Positions 1 through 9,171 of a stretch of DNA of 36,904 nucleotides are shown in pieces. This DNA comes from Candidatus Aminicenantota bacterium (lineage in GTDB: Bacteria > Acidobacteriota > Aminicenantia > Aminicenantales > Aminicenantaceae), in assembly GCA_016783445.1 (NCBI GenBank), contig JADHWO010000018.1:1-36904 (forward strand), in the 5' to 3' direction. The notes under the pieces were generated by a model that worked only from the letters and a program-made list of their open reading frames with translations, was not told the DNA's origin and made no database searches. The stretch's first letter is position 1, and each line of letters begins with the position of its first letter. A program made the translations under genes and the position numbers.

Positions 1-159
1 GAGGACTTAAAATGAATGGGAAGAAAAGGTATAATTATTCATCATTTACTCTTTGTTTCAGAGAAAGATCTTTTTATCTTAAATATTTGATTGCTTCATA
101 AGAGGGTTTTATTTAAAAATAGATAAAGGACAAAATATTGATTTTTTAGAGAGGGGAAC

Positions 160-1563
160 ATGAAAGAAAAATCGGATATAGTTATTTTAGGAGGTGGCCC
201 GGGGGGTTATGTGGCGGCTATAAGAGGGGCTCAACTAAAAAAAAGTGTTGTCTTGATTGAGAAGGATAAAATAGGGGGGACTTGTATGAATTATGGCTGT
301 ATTCCTGCTAAATATCTTTTGAATCAGACAAAAAATTATAAAGAATTAAAAGAAAACAAAAATATCGAAGGACCTTTAGAAGAAATAAAATGTAACTGGA
401 AAAAAGTCCAGGATGAGAAGGGGATAATTGTCAAGAAACTTGTGAGCGGTCTGGAGTTCCTTTTGAGAAAAAACGTAGTTAAAATTGTCAAAGGAACAGG
501 TTCTATTAAGAATGAGCGGCAAGTGTTAGTTGAGGCAGAAGGGGAGGAGAACATTATTGAATCCAGTAAAATTATTATTGCTACAGGCAGCAGGCCAGGA
601 GAACTTCCATTTCTTGAACCGAATGGGAAAGAAATTATAACCTCTCGTGAAGCTCTTGAGTTGGACAGCATTCCCAAGAAGATGTTAATTATTGGAGCAG
701 GCGCGATTGGTCTTGAGATGGGAACAATTTACCAGAGACTTGGAGCAGAGGTCCAAATTCTAGAGATTATGCCCACTATCCTTCCTGGTTGTGATAAAGA
801 GATGATGGTGCGATTAGAAAGGCTTCTTAAAACACAGGGGCTTCAAATATATACTCAGATGAAGATAGAAGAAGGGCAGATTGAAGAAGGAAGGGTTAGA
901 GTAAGAGGGACTTGTTTGAAAACTCGATCTCCCTTCGAATTTGAAACAGATAAAGTTCTTTTAGCCACAGGAAGGAAGCCTAATTCTGAGAGTTTGAGTT
1001 CCAAAGACCTGATGTTTTCCCTGGGTAAACAGGGATTTTTCCGTGTAAATTCTCAGCTTGAAACAAATATACCTGGAATTTATGCCATAGGCGACTTAAT
1101 AGGTGGAAAGCTACTTGCCCATAAAGCATCCCATGAAGGCATTTTTGCTGCAGAGAATGCTACAGGGCAAAAAAAAGAAATGAATTATAATTCTCTACCC
1201 ATGGCAGTTTATACTGAACCGGAATTTTCATCAGTAGGTTTTACGGAAGAAGAAGCAAAGGAGAGAGGAATAAATTATCAGGTCGGCTTGTTCTCACTGC
1301 AGGCAAGCGGCCGGGCACTCACTATGGGAAAACAGGAAGGTATGGTCAAAATTCTTGCAGATGAGAGAGATAAGATTTTTGGTGCCCATATCCTTGCTCC
1401 AAATGCGAGTGAATTTATATCTGAAATCACATTAGCCATAAGCAAAGGATTAAAGATCCAAGATGTCTCTTCTTCAATCCATATCCATCCCACAATATCA
1501 GAAGCTGTGATGGAAGCCGCCCTAAAGGTGAAAAAAGAAGCTATTCATATCTTGAATGATTAA
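160..1563 (+). CDS. lpdA: Dihydrolipoamide dehydrogenase (E3)
   Basis: A 467-aa flavoprotein disulfide reductase that reoxidises the lipoyl arm of 2-oxoacid dehydrogenase or glycine cleavage complexes and passes electrons to NAD+. Visible are the N-terminal FAD dinucleotide fold (GGGPGGYVAA, residues 11-20), the redox-active pair C42/C47 in GGTCMNYGCIPAK, a second NAD-binding fold (IIGAGAIGLEMG) in the middle, a YAIGD FAD motif, and the C-terminal catalytic H443-P-T-x-x-x-E448 contributed to the partner subunit. The length is normal for the family. The ATG is preceded by GAGAGGGG. No E1 or E2 gene is in the window; they could lie upstream of the left edge. It sits 123 nt before the nuo operon and could feed it NADH, which is inference. 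Confidence 0.95.
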   Translation: MKEKSDIVILGGGPGGYVAAIRGAQLKKSVVLIEKDKIGGTCMNYGCIPAKYLLNQTKNYKELKENKNIEGPLEEIKCNWKKVQDEKGIIVKKLVSGLEFLLRKNVVKIVKGTGSIKNERQVLVEAEGEENIIESSKIIIATGSRPGELPFLEPNGKEIITSREALELDSIPKKMLIIGAGAIGLEMGTIYQRLGAEVQILEIMPTILPGCDKEMMVRLERLLKTQGLQIYTQMKIEEGQIEEGRVRVRGTCLKTRSPFEFETDKVLLATGRKPNSESLSSKDLMFSLGKQGFFRVNSQLETNIPGIYAIGDLIGGKLLAHKASHEGIFAAENATGQKKEMNYNSLPMAVYTEPEFSSVGFTEEEAKERGINYQVGLFSLQASGRALTMGKQEGMVKILADERDKIFGAHILAPNASEFISEITLAISKGLKIQDVSSSIHIHPTISEAVMEAALKVKKEAIHILND

Positions 1564-1631
1564 AGCTGAATAGCCTGGAAAGCCCAAATTAACTCACCTT
1601 TTTTTATATTATAAAAAAAAAGTTCAAAATG

Positions 1632-1659
1632 TTTGCAAATTTAAATTTATTTGTATAAA
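1632..1659 (+). promoter_or_regulatory. Candidate sigma-70 type promoter of the nuo operon
   Basis: TTTGCA (1632-1637) and TATAAA (1654-1659) are separated by 16 nt in an AT-rich gap. The predicted start of transcription is about 20 nt before nuoA. The match is only partial at -35, so this is a plausible rather than firm site. Confidence 0.35.
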
Positions 1660-1686
1660 ATTTATGCCTTTATTTAATAGAAGATC

Positions 1687-2034
1687 ATGATAGAATTTTT
1701 CTTCGTTTTCCTCATTTTTGGTCTCTTAGGGCTTGTTCTGGTTTTCATGAACAAGATTCTGGGGCCAAGGAAGTCAAACCCCACAAAAGAAACTCCTTTT
1801 GAATGTGGAAGTCCATATCTCCAGGATGGAATAAATCCCTTTCCCATTAAATATTATCTTGTTGCTTTTCTCTTTCTCTTGTTTGATATCGAAGTGGTTT
1901 TTTTATTCCCTTGGGCTCTAATCTTTAAAGAGATCGGAACGACTGGCTTAATAATCATGTTTGCCTATATTTTTATCCTTGGAGTGGGATTTGTTTATGC
2001 CTGGAAAAAAGGAGCTTTCCAGTGGGAAGAGTAA
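1687..2034 (+). CDS. nuoA: NADH-quinone oxidoreductase subunit A
   Basis: A 115-aa membrane subunit of complex I, at the junction of the hydrophilic and membrane arms. It has three predicted transmembrane helices (about residues 3-23, 58-78, 85-107) and the family motifs in the first loop (NPTKETPFECGSP, with the conserved Cys) and around FLLFDIEVVFLFPWA. It is first in a nine-gene nuo run and is separated from nuoB by 31 nt. The ribosome site is weak (AGAAG before ATG). Confidence 0.95.
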   Translation: MIEFFFVFLIFGLLGLVLVFMNKILGPRKSNPTKETPFECGSPYLQDGINPFPIKYYLVAFLFLLFDIEVVFLFPWALIFKEIGTTGLIIMFAYIFILGVGFVYAWKKGAFQWEE

Positions 2035-2065
2035 GTAGAAAAATAGGTCTTAAGGGCAGGGTATT

Positions 2066-2539
2066 ATGAAAGGCGGCTTTATAACAACTACTTTTAATTC
2101 AATGTTAGGATGGGGCCGTAAGTATTCCCTCTATCAGTATCCATTCATAACAGCTTGCTGTGGGATGGAATACATGTCTGTAGCCTGTGCCCATTATGAC
2201 CTGGATCGATTCGGTATGGGATGGACTCGGTTTTCACCACGTCAAGCGGATATGCTGCTGGTTGTTGGAACAATCACTCAAAAAGAAGCCCCTGTTTTAA
2301 AAACAGTGTATGACCAGATGACCGAACCAAAATGGGTAGTTGCTTTTGGGGCTTGTGCTCTGAGTGGTGGAATTTACGATAATTATGCCGTTGTCCAAGG
2401 AATTGACAAAATTATTCCCGTAGATGTCTATATACCTGGATGTCCGCCCCGACCGGAAACTATATTGGATGCCCTGATAAAATTACAGGAAAAGGTGCAA
2501 AAAGAAGGGCATGAGTGGCGATGGAGCAAGAAAAAGTAA
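2066..2539 (+). CDS. nuoB: NADH-quinone oxidoreductase subunit B
   Basis: A 157-aa subunit that carries the terminal [4Fe-4S] cluster N2, which reduces quinone. The cluster ligands are visible as the tandem C31-C32 in [11 protein letters not shown]97 in FGACALSGG and C126 in [10 protein letters not shown]. It is shorter at the N-terminus than many homologues but complete through the core. A good ribosome site (AAGGGCAGGG) precedes the ATG. The 3' end overlaps nuoC by 25 nt if the GTG start of nuoC is used. Confidence 0.96.
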   Translation: MKGGFITTTFNSMLGWGRKYSLYQYPFITACCGMEYMSVACAHYDLDRFGMGWTRFSPRQADMLLVVGTITQKEAPVLKTVYDQMTEPKWVVAFGACALSGGIYDNYAVVQGIDKIIPVDVYIPGCPPRPETILDALIKLQEKVQKEGHEWRWSKKK

Positions 2540-3000
2540 TCAAAGATCTCAAAAACAAATTCTCTGACAAAATTAAGGAGATCTCTACACAATTCGGTGA
2601 AAAAATTGTTGTTTTCGAAAAAGATTCTCTTCTTGATGTTTTTCGTTTTTTAAAAGATAAACCTTATGATTTTGCCATGCTTCTTGACCTTACATGTGTT
2701 GATTATAAAGGTCAGCAAAACCGGTTCGAAATGGTTTATCATCTCTTTTCTCTTTCCAGTAATCTCCGATTGCGATTAAAAACTCGTTTACCGGAAAAAG
2801 AGCCATCTATTGAATCCCTGACAGGGGAATGGAAAAATGCGAACTGGCTGGAGAGAGAGGTGTATGACATGTTTGGTATTCAATTCAGCGGCCATCCCTA
2901 TCTAAAACGGCTGTTCATGTATGACGGTTTTGAAGGGCATCCTTTACGCAAAGATTACCCTTTGCGCAAACGCCAGCCGAAGATCCCAATGAGAAAATAA
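2515..3000 (+). CDS. nuoC: NADH-quinone oxidoreductase subunit C
   Basis: A 161-aa 30-kDa subunit of the complex I connecting module. The diagnostic C-terminal block [20 protein letters not shown] followed by [10 protein letters not shown] is present. It is encoded separately from nuoD, unlike the fused nuoCD of enterobacteria. The start is uncertain: GTG at 2515 lies 5 nt after an AAGGG, while an in-frame ATG at 2521 lies 11 nt after it. Either way the gene overlaps the end of nuoB, which suggests translational coupling. Confidence 0.93.
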   Translation: MAMEQEKVIKDLKNKFSDKIKEISTQFGEKIVVFEKDSLLDVFRFLKDKPYDFAMLLDLTCVDYKGQQNRFEMVYHLFSLSSNLRLRLKTRLPEKEPSIESLTGEWKNANWLEREVYDMFGIQFSGHPYLKRLFMYDGFEGHPLRKDYPLRKRQPKIPMRK

Positions 3001-3001
3001 T

Positions 3002-4333
3002 ATGACATATAGAATTCAAAAAGAAGCCAGGAAAGAAAGCCTTCTGCTGAACATGGGTCCCTCGCACCCTGCCATGCACGGGACAACCCGGATAATGCTG
3101 GAGCTTGATGGAGAGAAGATCCTCAATGCTGAATTGGAAATGGGATATTTGCACAGAGGCTTTGAAAAGACCTGTGAGCATAAAACATATTTTAATCTAC
3201 TTCCTTATACAGACAGGCTGAATTACGTCTCGCCCCTGATTAACAATTGTGGCTATGTTTTGACATTAGAAAAGATGTTGGGGATAAATGTCCCGGAGCG
3301 AGCTCAATACATCCGGGTTATCATGTGTGAGCTGTCAAGGATATGTGACCATCTCACCGCTCTTGCAGCCCTGACTATGGAATGCGGAGCTTTTACAGTG
3401 TTTCTCTACAAAATGAAGGCTCGTGAGTTTATCTGGGATGTTTTGGAGCAGACGACAGGAGTCCGTATGACAACTTCCTATATCCGAATTGGCGGAGTCA
3501 GAGCGGATCTTCATCCTGATTGGAGAGAGACGACAAAAAAGGCAATAAGCGAGACGCGAAAAGTACTAAAAGATGTTTCCGGACTTCTGGATAAAAATAA
3601 GATTTTTCTCAACCGAACCAGAGATGTTGCTGTTGTTTCTCCAGAGTTTGCCATTAACTATGGTTGGACAGGGCCTTGCCTGCGTTCAACAGGCGTTTAT
3701 TATGATGTTAGGAAGGCCCATTCTTATTTAGTTTATAATAAGTTGGACTTTGAAGTCCCTCTTGGCGAGAGGGGAGATAACTTTGATAGATATATGGTCC
3801 GGATGAAAGAGATGGAACAGAGCATGCGTATTGTGGAGCAGGCTATGGAAAAAATACCTGAACCATCCTCTCCTTCCCAGTTGATGGCTGAAGGCATTGA
3901 ACCATCTGAAGCGATTAAGGCTTCGAGAGTAAAAAAAGTTGAGGAAAAAATCAAGCTTTCTCCTAACCTGGAAGGCTCAGAAAAAGAAAGACACAAGGAT
4001 ATAATGGCTGATAGCAAAGGAAATGTCATTCCTCCTAAAGAGGATACATATACTAATGTTGAAGGTTTAATCAGGCACTTTAAATTTTTTATGATGGATC
4101 ATGGCATAAGGCCCCCTAAAGGAGAAGTGTATTTTTCAGTAGAAGGTGGAAGCGGAGAGCTGGGATTTTATATTGTTTCAGATGGTACGGACAAGCCATA
4201 CCGCCTTCATCTCAGAGCGCCTTGCCTTCATATCGTTTCTTCCTTGGAGGAAATCATTCGAGGGCATTTTATTGCTGATATAATTCCGACCTTTGGGTCT
4301 ATGAATATGATAGGCGGAGAATTGGATAGATGA
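3002..4333 (+). CDS. nuoD: NADH-quinone oxidoreductase subunit D, with an internal insertion
   Basis: A 443-aa 49-kDa subunit that forms the quinone pocket with NuoB and NuoH. Family blocks are NMGPSHPAMHGTTR (17-30), the MGYLHRGFEK segment, SRICDHL, GGVRADL, and the C-terminal EGGSGELGFYIVSDG and RAPCLHIV. It is longer than usual: between MEKIPEP (about 282-288) and PPKEDTYTNVEG (344-355) there are some 40 extra residues, rich in Lys, Glu and Ser and probably a surface loop. There is no frameshift across the insertion. The stop overlaps nuoE by ATGA. Confidence 0.95.
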   Translation: MTYRIQKEARKESLLLNMGPSHPAMHGTTRIMLELDGEKILNAELEMGYLHRGFEKTCEHKTYFNLLPYTDRLNYVSPLINNCGYVLTLEKMLGINVPERAQYIRVIMCELSRICDHLTALAALTMECGAFTVFLYKMKAREFIWDVLEQTTGVRMTTSYIRIGGVRADLHPDWRETTKKAISETRKVLKDVSGLLDKNKIFLNRTRDVAVVSPEFAINYGWTGPCLRSTGVYYDVRKAHSYLVYNKLDFEVPLGERGDNFDRYMVRMKEMEQSMRIVEQAMEKIPEPSSPSQLMAEGIEPSEAIKASRVKKVEEKIKLSPNLEGSEKERHKDIMADSKGNVIPPKEDTYTNVEGLIRHFKFFMMDHGIRPPKGEVYFSVEGGSGELGFYIVSDGTDKPYRLHLRAPCLHIVSSLEEIIRGHFIADIIPTFGSMNMIGGELDR

Positions 4334-4803
4334 GCCCTGAATTTTCAGATAAAACCAAAAAGAAGCTGGAAGAAATCATCTCCCGCTATTCCCGAAAAGA
4401 AGCTGCAATACTTCCTGTCCTGCATTTAACCCAGAAAGAGTTTGGCTGTATATCAGTGGAGGAAGAAAAGTTGGTGGCTGAGCTTTTAGATATCAAACCT
4501 ATTCAAGTGAGAGAGGTAGCAACTTTTTACACAATGCTGAACCAGATGCCTGTAGGGAAATACTATATTCAGGTCTGCTCGAATTTAAGCTGTTCCCTTT
4601 TGGGAGCGGAAAGCTTGATTGATTATTTGACAGAAAAAATTGGCATAAAGCCTGGAGAGACAACTCAGGATAATAAATTCACATTATCTACTGTTGAGTG
4701 TCTCGGAGCTTGTGAGATGGCTCCATGTATGATGATTAATTTTGACTATCACGGCAACCTGGATAAGAAAAAAATTGATAAAATTTTAGAAGGTTTAAAA
4801 TAA
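4330..4803 (+). CDS. nuoE: NADH-quinone oxidoreductase subunit E
   Basis: A 157-aa 24-kDa subunit with a thioredoxin-like fold that carries [2Fe-2S] cluster N1a. The four ligands are C83 and C88 (VCSNLSC) and C124 and C128 (ECLGAC). The N-terminal helical part with VREVATFYTML is typical. The start codon overlaps the nuoD stop (ATGA), with GGCGGAG upstream. It partners NuoF and NuoG in the NADH dehydrogenase module. Confidence 0.95.
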   Translation: MSPEFSDKTKKKLEEIISRYSRKEAAILPVLHLTQKEFGCISVEEEKLVAELLDIKPIQVREVATFYTMLNQMPVGKYYIQVCSNLSCSLLGAESLIDYLTEKIGIKPGETTQDNKFTLSTVECLGACEMAPCMMINFDYHGNLDKKKIDKILEGLK

Positions 4804-4807
4804 AACA

Positions 4808-6055
4808 GTGAAAGAAAAGATTTTATCTAAACATTTTGTCCTCGAGAATTTTTACAAGATAGATGTATATCTACAAAAAAAGGGATACCAGGCAGTCAAA
4901 AAAGCTTTAAATGAGAAAACTCCTGAAAACATACTTGAAGAAGTGAAGGCTGCGAATTTAAGAGGTAGAGGAGGGGCAGGTTTTCCAGCAGGTGTCAAGT
5001 GGAGTTTTGTCCCTCAACAGGTTGATAAGCCAAAATATTTGTGTGTCAATGCCGATGAAGGAGAACCGGGGACATTTAAAGACCGCTATATTATGAGCCA
5101 TGATCCCCACCTTCTGCTTGAAGGGATAATCATCACTTCTTACTGCGTGGGTATCCACACAGCTTTTATCTATATTCGGGGTGAGTATGAGGCTGTTGCA
5201 TTGAGGCTTGAAAAGGCTATCTCAGAAGCATATAAGAATGGTTTTTTGGGAAAGAATATCCTGGAGAGTGGCTTTGACTTGGATGTTTATGTCCACCGAG
5301 GTGCAGGAGCCTATATTTGTGGTGAAGAAACTGCGCTTTTAGAATCTCTTGAAGGGAAAAGGGGAAATCCCAGGTTGAAGCCTCCTTTTCCTGCTTCAAT
5401 TGGTCTTTTTCAGTCCCCAACAGTCATCAACAATGTCGAAACTCTTTCAAATATTCCTTCTATCATCTTGAAAGGAGCCAAATGGTTTTGTAAAAAAGGG
5501 CTTCCCGAGGATGGTGGGACCAGGATTTTTGGTGTGAGCGGCATGGTCAAGAAACCCGGAATCTATGAGCTTTCCATTGGAACAAACCTGAAAGATATCA
5601 TTTTTAAACATGCAAAAGGTATGGCAGAAGGCAAAAAGTTAAAAGCGGTTATTCCGGGTGGATTGTCAGCCCCGATATTAAAGGCTGATGAAATAGATAT
5701 TAAAATGGATTTTGATTCCTTGGTTAATGCCAATTCAATGCTCGGTTCAGCCGCCATTGTTGTTATCGATGAGGATACTTCCATTCTTGACGTATTAAAG
5801 GTTGTTACAAGATTTTATTCTCATGAGTCATGCGGACAGTGTACTCCTTGCAGGATTGGAAGCTCCTGGATCAATAAGATAGTAAGGCGGATATGTGATG
5901 GAAAAGGGAAAAATGGGGACATCGATAACATCATCCGGTTGGCTTCAAATATTTTAGGGAATACCCTTTGTCCTCTGGGTGATGCTGCAGCCATGCCTAT
6001 TCTTGCCATCATAAAAAAATTCAGAGAAGAGATTGAATCTTATGTGTCAAATTGA
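4808..6055 (+). CDS. nuoF: NADH-quinone oxidoreductase subunit F
   Basis: A 415-aa 51-kDa subunit that binds NADH, FMN and [4Fe-4S] N3. Visible are the NADH/FMN glycine-rich motif LRGRGGAGFPAGVKW, NADEGEPGTFKDR, the second glycine motif GAGAYICGEETALLESLEG, and the N3 ligands C342, C345 and C348 (SCGQCTPC) plus C388 (NTLCPLGD). The start is GTG, 4 nt after the nuoE stop. It is a compact NuoF with no ferredoxin-like N- or C-terminal extension as found in electron-bifurcating hydrogenase relatives, which supports ordinary complex I. Confidence 0.96.
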   Translation: MKEKILSKHFVLENFYKIDVYLQKKGYQAVKKALNEKTPENILEEVKAANLRGRGGAGFPAGVKWSFVPQQVDKPKYLCVNADEGEPGTFKDRYIMSHDPHLLLEGIIITSYCVGIHTAFIYIRGEYEAVALRLEKAISEAYKNGFLGKNILESGFDLDVYVHRGAGAYICGEETALLESLEGKRGNPRLKPPFPASIGLFQSPTVINNVETLSNIPSIILKGAKWFCKKGLPEDGGTRIFGVSGMVKKPGIYELSIGTNLKDIIFKHAKGMAEGKKLKAVIPGGLSAPILKADEIDIKMDFDSLVNANSMLGSAAIVVIDEDTSILDVLKVVTRFYSHESCGQCTPCRIGSSWINKIVRRICDGKGKNGDIDNIIRLASNILGNTLCPLGDAAAMPILAIIKKFREEIESYVSN

Positions 6056-6076
6056 AGGATAAAGAATTAAAACAAA

Positions 6077-7630
6077 ATGATTAATATTTTTATAGATGAC
6101 AAACCATTTAAGGTCAAAGAAGGAACAACTGTCTTAAAAGCTGCTGAAGAAGCAGGGATCGCGATTCCTCATCTCTGTTTCCACTCTGCCTTTCCTCCTG
6201 AAGGCAGCTGCCGGATGTGCCTTGTAGAGATTGAGGGGCTTCCCAAGCTTGAGCTGGCTTGCTCAACTCAGGTTAGGGAGGGAATGAAAGTGTCCACCAG
6301 AAGCGAAAAGGTGATAGAGGCCAGAAAAGGAGTACTGGAGTTTTTACTGGCAGAACATCCGCCGGATTGTCCAATCTGCGATAAAGCCGGAGAATGCAAG
6401 CTTCAGGATTATTATGAAGAGTACGGGCTTTTTGACAACCGGTTTAGAGAATCTAAAGAAAAAAAACAGAAAAATGTAAAAATCGGAAAAAGTCTTATTC
6501 TTGATCAGGAAAGGTGTATTCTCTGCACGCGCTGTGTCCGTTTTTTGCGTGATATAACCAAAACCCGGGAGCTGGGTGTTTTCAACAGGGGCCTTCATTC
6601 TGAGATTAATACATACAATGGTGAGCCGGTAAACAATAACTACTCGGGGAATCTGGCAGAAATCTGTCCGGTGGGCGCGATAACGGATTCTGATTTCAGA
6701 TTTAAAACGCGTAATTGGTTTTTAAAAGAGGGAGAATCCATATGCCCCCTCTGCAGTCGGGGCTGCAATATTTATATCGAATCACACAAGGGTTTTGCCA
6801 GATTTCCAGTTCCCAAAAGAGTTTACCGGATTAAGTCACGTGAGAACCATGAAGTTAATGGATTCTGGATCTGCGACTTAGGACGTTACGGCTATTCTTA
6901 TCTGGATGAGGGGCGTCTGGATAAGATTTGTGTAAACAATGGGAAAGGAAATCTGACCTGGCAAGAGTGTGTAGTTTCCCTTACGGATGAGATAAAAAAG
7001 CTCCACTCAGCAAAAAAGGCATCACGGATAGCCTTAATTTTAAACTTATGGCTGTCCAATGAAGAACTTTTTCTTATTAAGAAAATTTTTGTAGATGACC
7101 TTGGTGTGAAAAATATCTATTTTGTTGATTCATCTGGAGGGGAAACTGATGATTTTTTGCTGACTTCAGAACGTTGTCCGAATAAAAGAGGAGCTCAAGA
7201 AATTGGATATGATCTTAAGCCCTTAGACAGCGAAAATTTAATGAATAAAACGGATTTGCTATTAATTTTTGGGATGCCTGCTTATGATCCTAATAATCTT
7301 GCAGAGATAAAGGCTTTATTTGAAAATGTCAAAACAAAAATCTATTTTTCTTCACATTCAGATGAATTGTGTTCTCTTGCAGATATTGTGTTACCAACAG
7401 CTCTGATTCCAGAGAAGGAAGGCTCTCTGACCAATGTAGACGGAATTGTACAGAAGTTTTTACAGGTCTTAGAGGCTCCAGGAGAATGCCGGCCTGAGTG
7501 GGAAGTATTTGTCGATTTGGGCAGGGAATTAGGAATAAATATAAACTATTATAAACAATTTAATACTCCTGAAGTTGTCTTAAAAGAGATGAGAAAAGAA
7601 ATCTCTTTTTTCGAGAATAAAAGTGAATGA
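6077..7630 (+). CDS. nuoG: NADH-quinone oxidoreductase subunit G (short form)
   Basis: A 517-aa iron-sulfur subunit. The N-terminal ferredoxin domain binds N1b through C34, C45, C48 and C62. The N5 motif H94, C98, C101 and C107 is present (HPPDCPICDKAGEC). N4 ligands are C147, C150, C153 and C197. A further C223-x2-C226-x3-C230 with a distant C266 matches the extra N7-type cluster site, although the last spacing (35) is longer than the 27 of E. coli and Thermus. The rest is a reduced molybdopterin-oxidoreductase-like domain; many NuoG proteins run to 700-900 aa. The nearest ribosome site (AAGGAT) is rather far from the ATG. Confidence 0.93.
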   Translation: MINIFIDDKPFKVKEGTTVLKAAEEAGIAIPHLCFHSAFPPEGSCRMCLVEIEGLPKLELACSTQVREGMKVSTRSEKVIEARKGVLEFLLAEHPPDCPICDKAGECKLQDYYEEYGLFDNRFRESKEKKQKNVKIGKSLILDQERCILCTRCVRFLRDITKTRELGVFNRGLHSEINTYNGEPVNNNYSGNLAEICPVGAITDSDFRFKTRNWFLKEGESICPLCSRGCNIYIESHKGFARFPVPKRVYRIKSRENHEVNGFWICDLGRYGYSYLDEGRLDKICVNNGKGNLTWQECVVSLTDEIKKLHSAKKASRIALILNLWLSNEELFLIKKIFVDDLGVKNIYFVDSSGGETDDFLLTSERCPNKRGAQEIGYDLKPLDSENLMNKTDLLLIFGMPAYDPNNLAEIKALFENVKTKIYFSSHSDELCSLADIVLPTALIPEKEGSLTNVDGIVQKFLQVLEAPGECRPEWEVFVDLGRELGININYYKQFNTPEVVLKEMRKEISFFENKSE

Positions 7631-8696
7631 ATTAATAATTATTTTAATCAAGATTATTTGTGCTTTAGTCTGGTTCCTTTTGTTAACTCTTTATCTGACT
7701 TGGGCAGAGAGAAAAGAAAGTGCTGTTATTCAGGATAGAATCGGAGCGAACAGAGCATCCATTCTGGGAATTCGTATAATCGGCCTTTTCCAGCCTTTTG
7801 CCGATGCCATAAAAATGATTTTTAAAGAAGATTTTACGCCACGTTTCTCCAGAAGGTTTCTCCATACCCTTGCTCCGTTCCTTTCTTTTTTCTTTGTGGC
7901 CATTACTATTACAGCGATTCCTTTCGGGGATGTCCTCAAAATAGGGAAGCAGACTATTAAACTCCAGATTCTGGATATTAATGTGGGACTCCTGTTTGTT
8001 CTGGCCATGCTGTCTTTAGGGATATACGGCATAATTGTCAGCGGTTGGGCTTCAAATAACAGGTATGCTCTTGTGGGAGGAATGCGAGGTGCTGCTCAGC
8101 TCGTTTCCTATGAAGTGGCCCTTGGTTTATCGCTCGTTGGATTGATCATGGTTTTTCCCTCACTGAGGCTTTCTGAAATTGTTCATGCTCAGGGAGGATT
8201 GCTTTTCGGATTCCTTCCAAAGTGGGGAATTTTTCTTCAGCCATTAGGCTTACTCGTATTTTTCTTCGCAGCCCTTGCAGAGACAAAAAGAGTGCCATTT
8301 GACCTTCCGGAAGGAGAAAATGAGATTGTCGGATTTTTTACTGAATACAGCGGCCTCAAATGGGGCCTGTTTATGATGACTGATTTTATGGAGATTATAA
8401 TCGTTTCGGCTTTACTGACAACACTCTTTTTTGGAGGCTGGCAGGTTCCCTGGTTGGCTGCAGATGGATTTCACTTTCCGTGGGGAGGGCAGTGGTTATT
8501 ACCTCATGGGATTGTTGTTCTTTTACAAGTGTTATCTTTCAATATGAAGGTTATCTTTTTCTGCTGGCTTCAGATTTTAATACGCTGGACGTATCCGAGA
8601 TTTCGGTATGATCAGGTCATGGATTTAGGCTGGAAACTACTTATTCCTTTAAGTCTGGTCAATATAATCGGAACAGGCATTGTGATGAGTTTCTAA
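7623..8696 (+). CDS. nuoH: NADH-quinone oxidoreductase subunit H
   Basis: A 357-aa integral membrane subunit (ND1) lining the quinone channel, with about eight predicted helices. Signature segments are WAERKESAVIQDRIGANRAS, the GWASNNRYALVGGMRGAAQ loop and the quinone-site loop AETKRVPFDLPEGENEIVGF. It probably begins at GTG 7623, overlapping the nuoG stop by 8 nt. It is the only complex I proton-channel-region subunit here other than NuoA. Confidence 0.95.
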   Translation: MNELIIILIKIICALVWFLLLTLYLTWAERKESAVIQDRIGANRASILGIRIIGLFQPFADAIKMIFKEDFTPRFSRRFLHTLAPFLSFFFVAITITAIPFGDVLKIGKQTIKLQILDINVGLLFVLAMLSLGIYGIIVSGWASNNRYALVGGMRGAAQLVSYEVALGLSLVGLIMVFPSLRLSEIVHAQGGLLFGFLPKWGIFLQPLGLLVFFFAALAETKRVPFDLPEGENEIVGFFTEYSGLKWGLFMMTDFMEIIIVSALLTTLFFGGWQVPWLAADGFHFPWGGQWLLPHGIVVLLQVLSFNMKVIFFCWLQILIRWTYPRFRYDQVMDLGWKLLIPLSLVNIIGTGIVMSF

Positions 8697-8697
8697 A

Positions 8698-9171
8698 ATG
8701 ATTAAAGCGCTGGGATATTTTATCGAGATTATCAAGGGAAGTATTATCACTACACGCCATTTTGTTGTGAATATGCACTTCCACATATTAAAAGTTCTTG
8801 GATTCAAAACGAAGAGAAAAGGAGCTGTAACTATCCAGTACCCTGAACAGAAAAGAGAAATTGCTTCAAGACACAGGAGTTTGCATCGACTGATGAAGAG
8901 GGCAGATGGAAAGCCCCGCTGTGTAGTCTGCATGTTGTGTGTAACAGTTTGCCCCTCAGAATGTATCTATGTGGAGGCAGCCGAGGATCCAGACCCAGAG
9001 ATTCAGAAATACCCTTCCATTTTTATCATCGACTTAAGCCGATGTTGTTTTTGTGGATTTTGTGTTGAGGCTTGCCCTGAGGATGCTCTCCGGATGGACA
9101 CGGGGAAAATCGAATTTGCTGAGTACTCCCGCGAAGATATGGTCTATAATCTGGAAAAACTCATCGAATGA
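8698..9171 (+). CDS. nuoI: NADH-quinone oxidoreductase subunit I
   Basis: A 157-aa 23-kDa subunit with two [4Fe-4S] clusters, N6a and N6b. The ligand sets are C75, C78, C81 and C85 (CVVCMLCVTVCP) and C116, C119, C122 and C126 (CCFCGFCVEACP). Each set is Cx2Cx2Cx3CP. The first half contains an amphipathic segment that anchors it on NuoH. It begins 1 nt after the nuoH stop. The next gene is not nuoJ: nuoI overlaps a metallo-beta-lactamase-fold gene by ATGA. Confidence 0.95.
   Translation: MIKALGYFIEIIKGSIITTRHFVVNMHFHILKVLGFKTKRKGAVTIQYPEQKREIASRHRSLHRLMKRADGKPRCVVCMLCVTVCPSECIYVEAAEDPDPEIQKYPSIFIIDLSRCCFCGFCVEACPEDALRMDTGKIEFAEYSREDMVYNLEKLIE

Noticed and set aside
1-15. Possible tail of an upstream gene (codons reading EDLK then TGA)
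   Set aside because: Four codons cannot support a gene; the start of the window may simply be intergenic.
1599-1620. Symmetrical T7/A7 stretch after lpdA as a terminator
   Set aside because: The stem is only A-T pairs with almost no loop and is not followed by a T-run on the plus strand.
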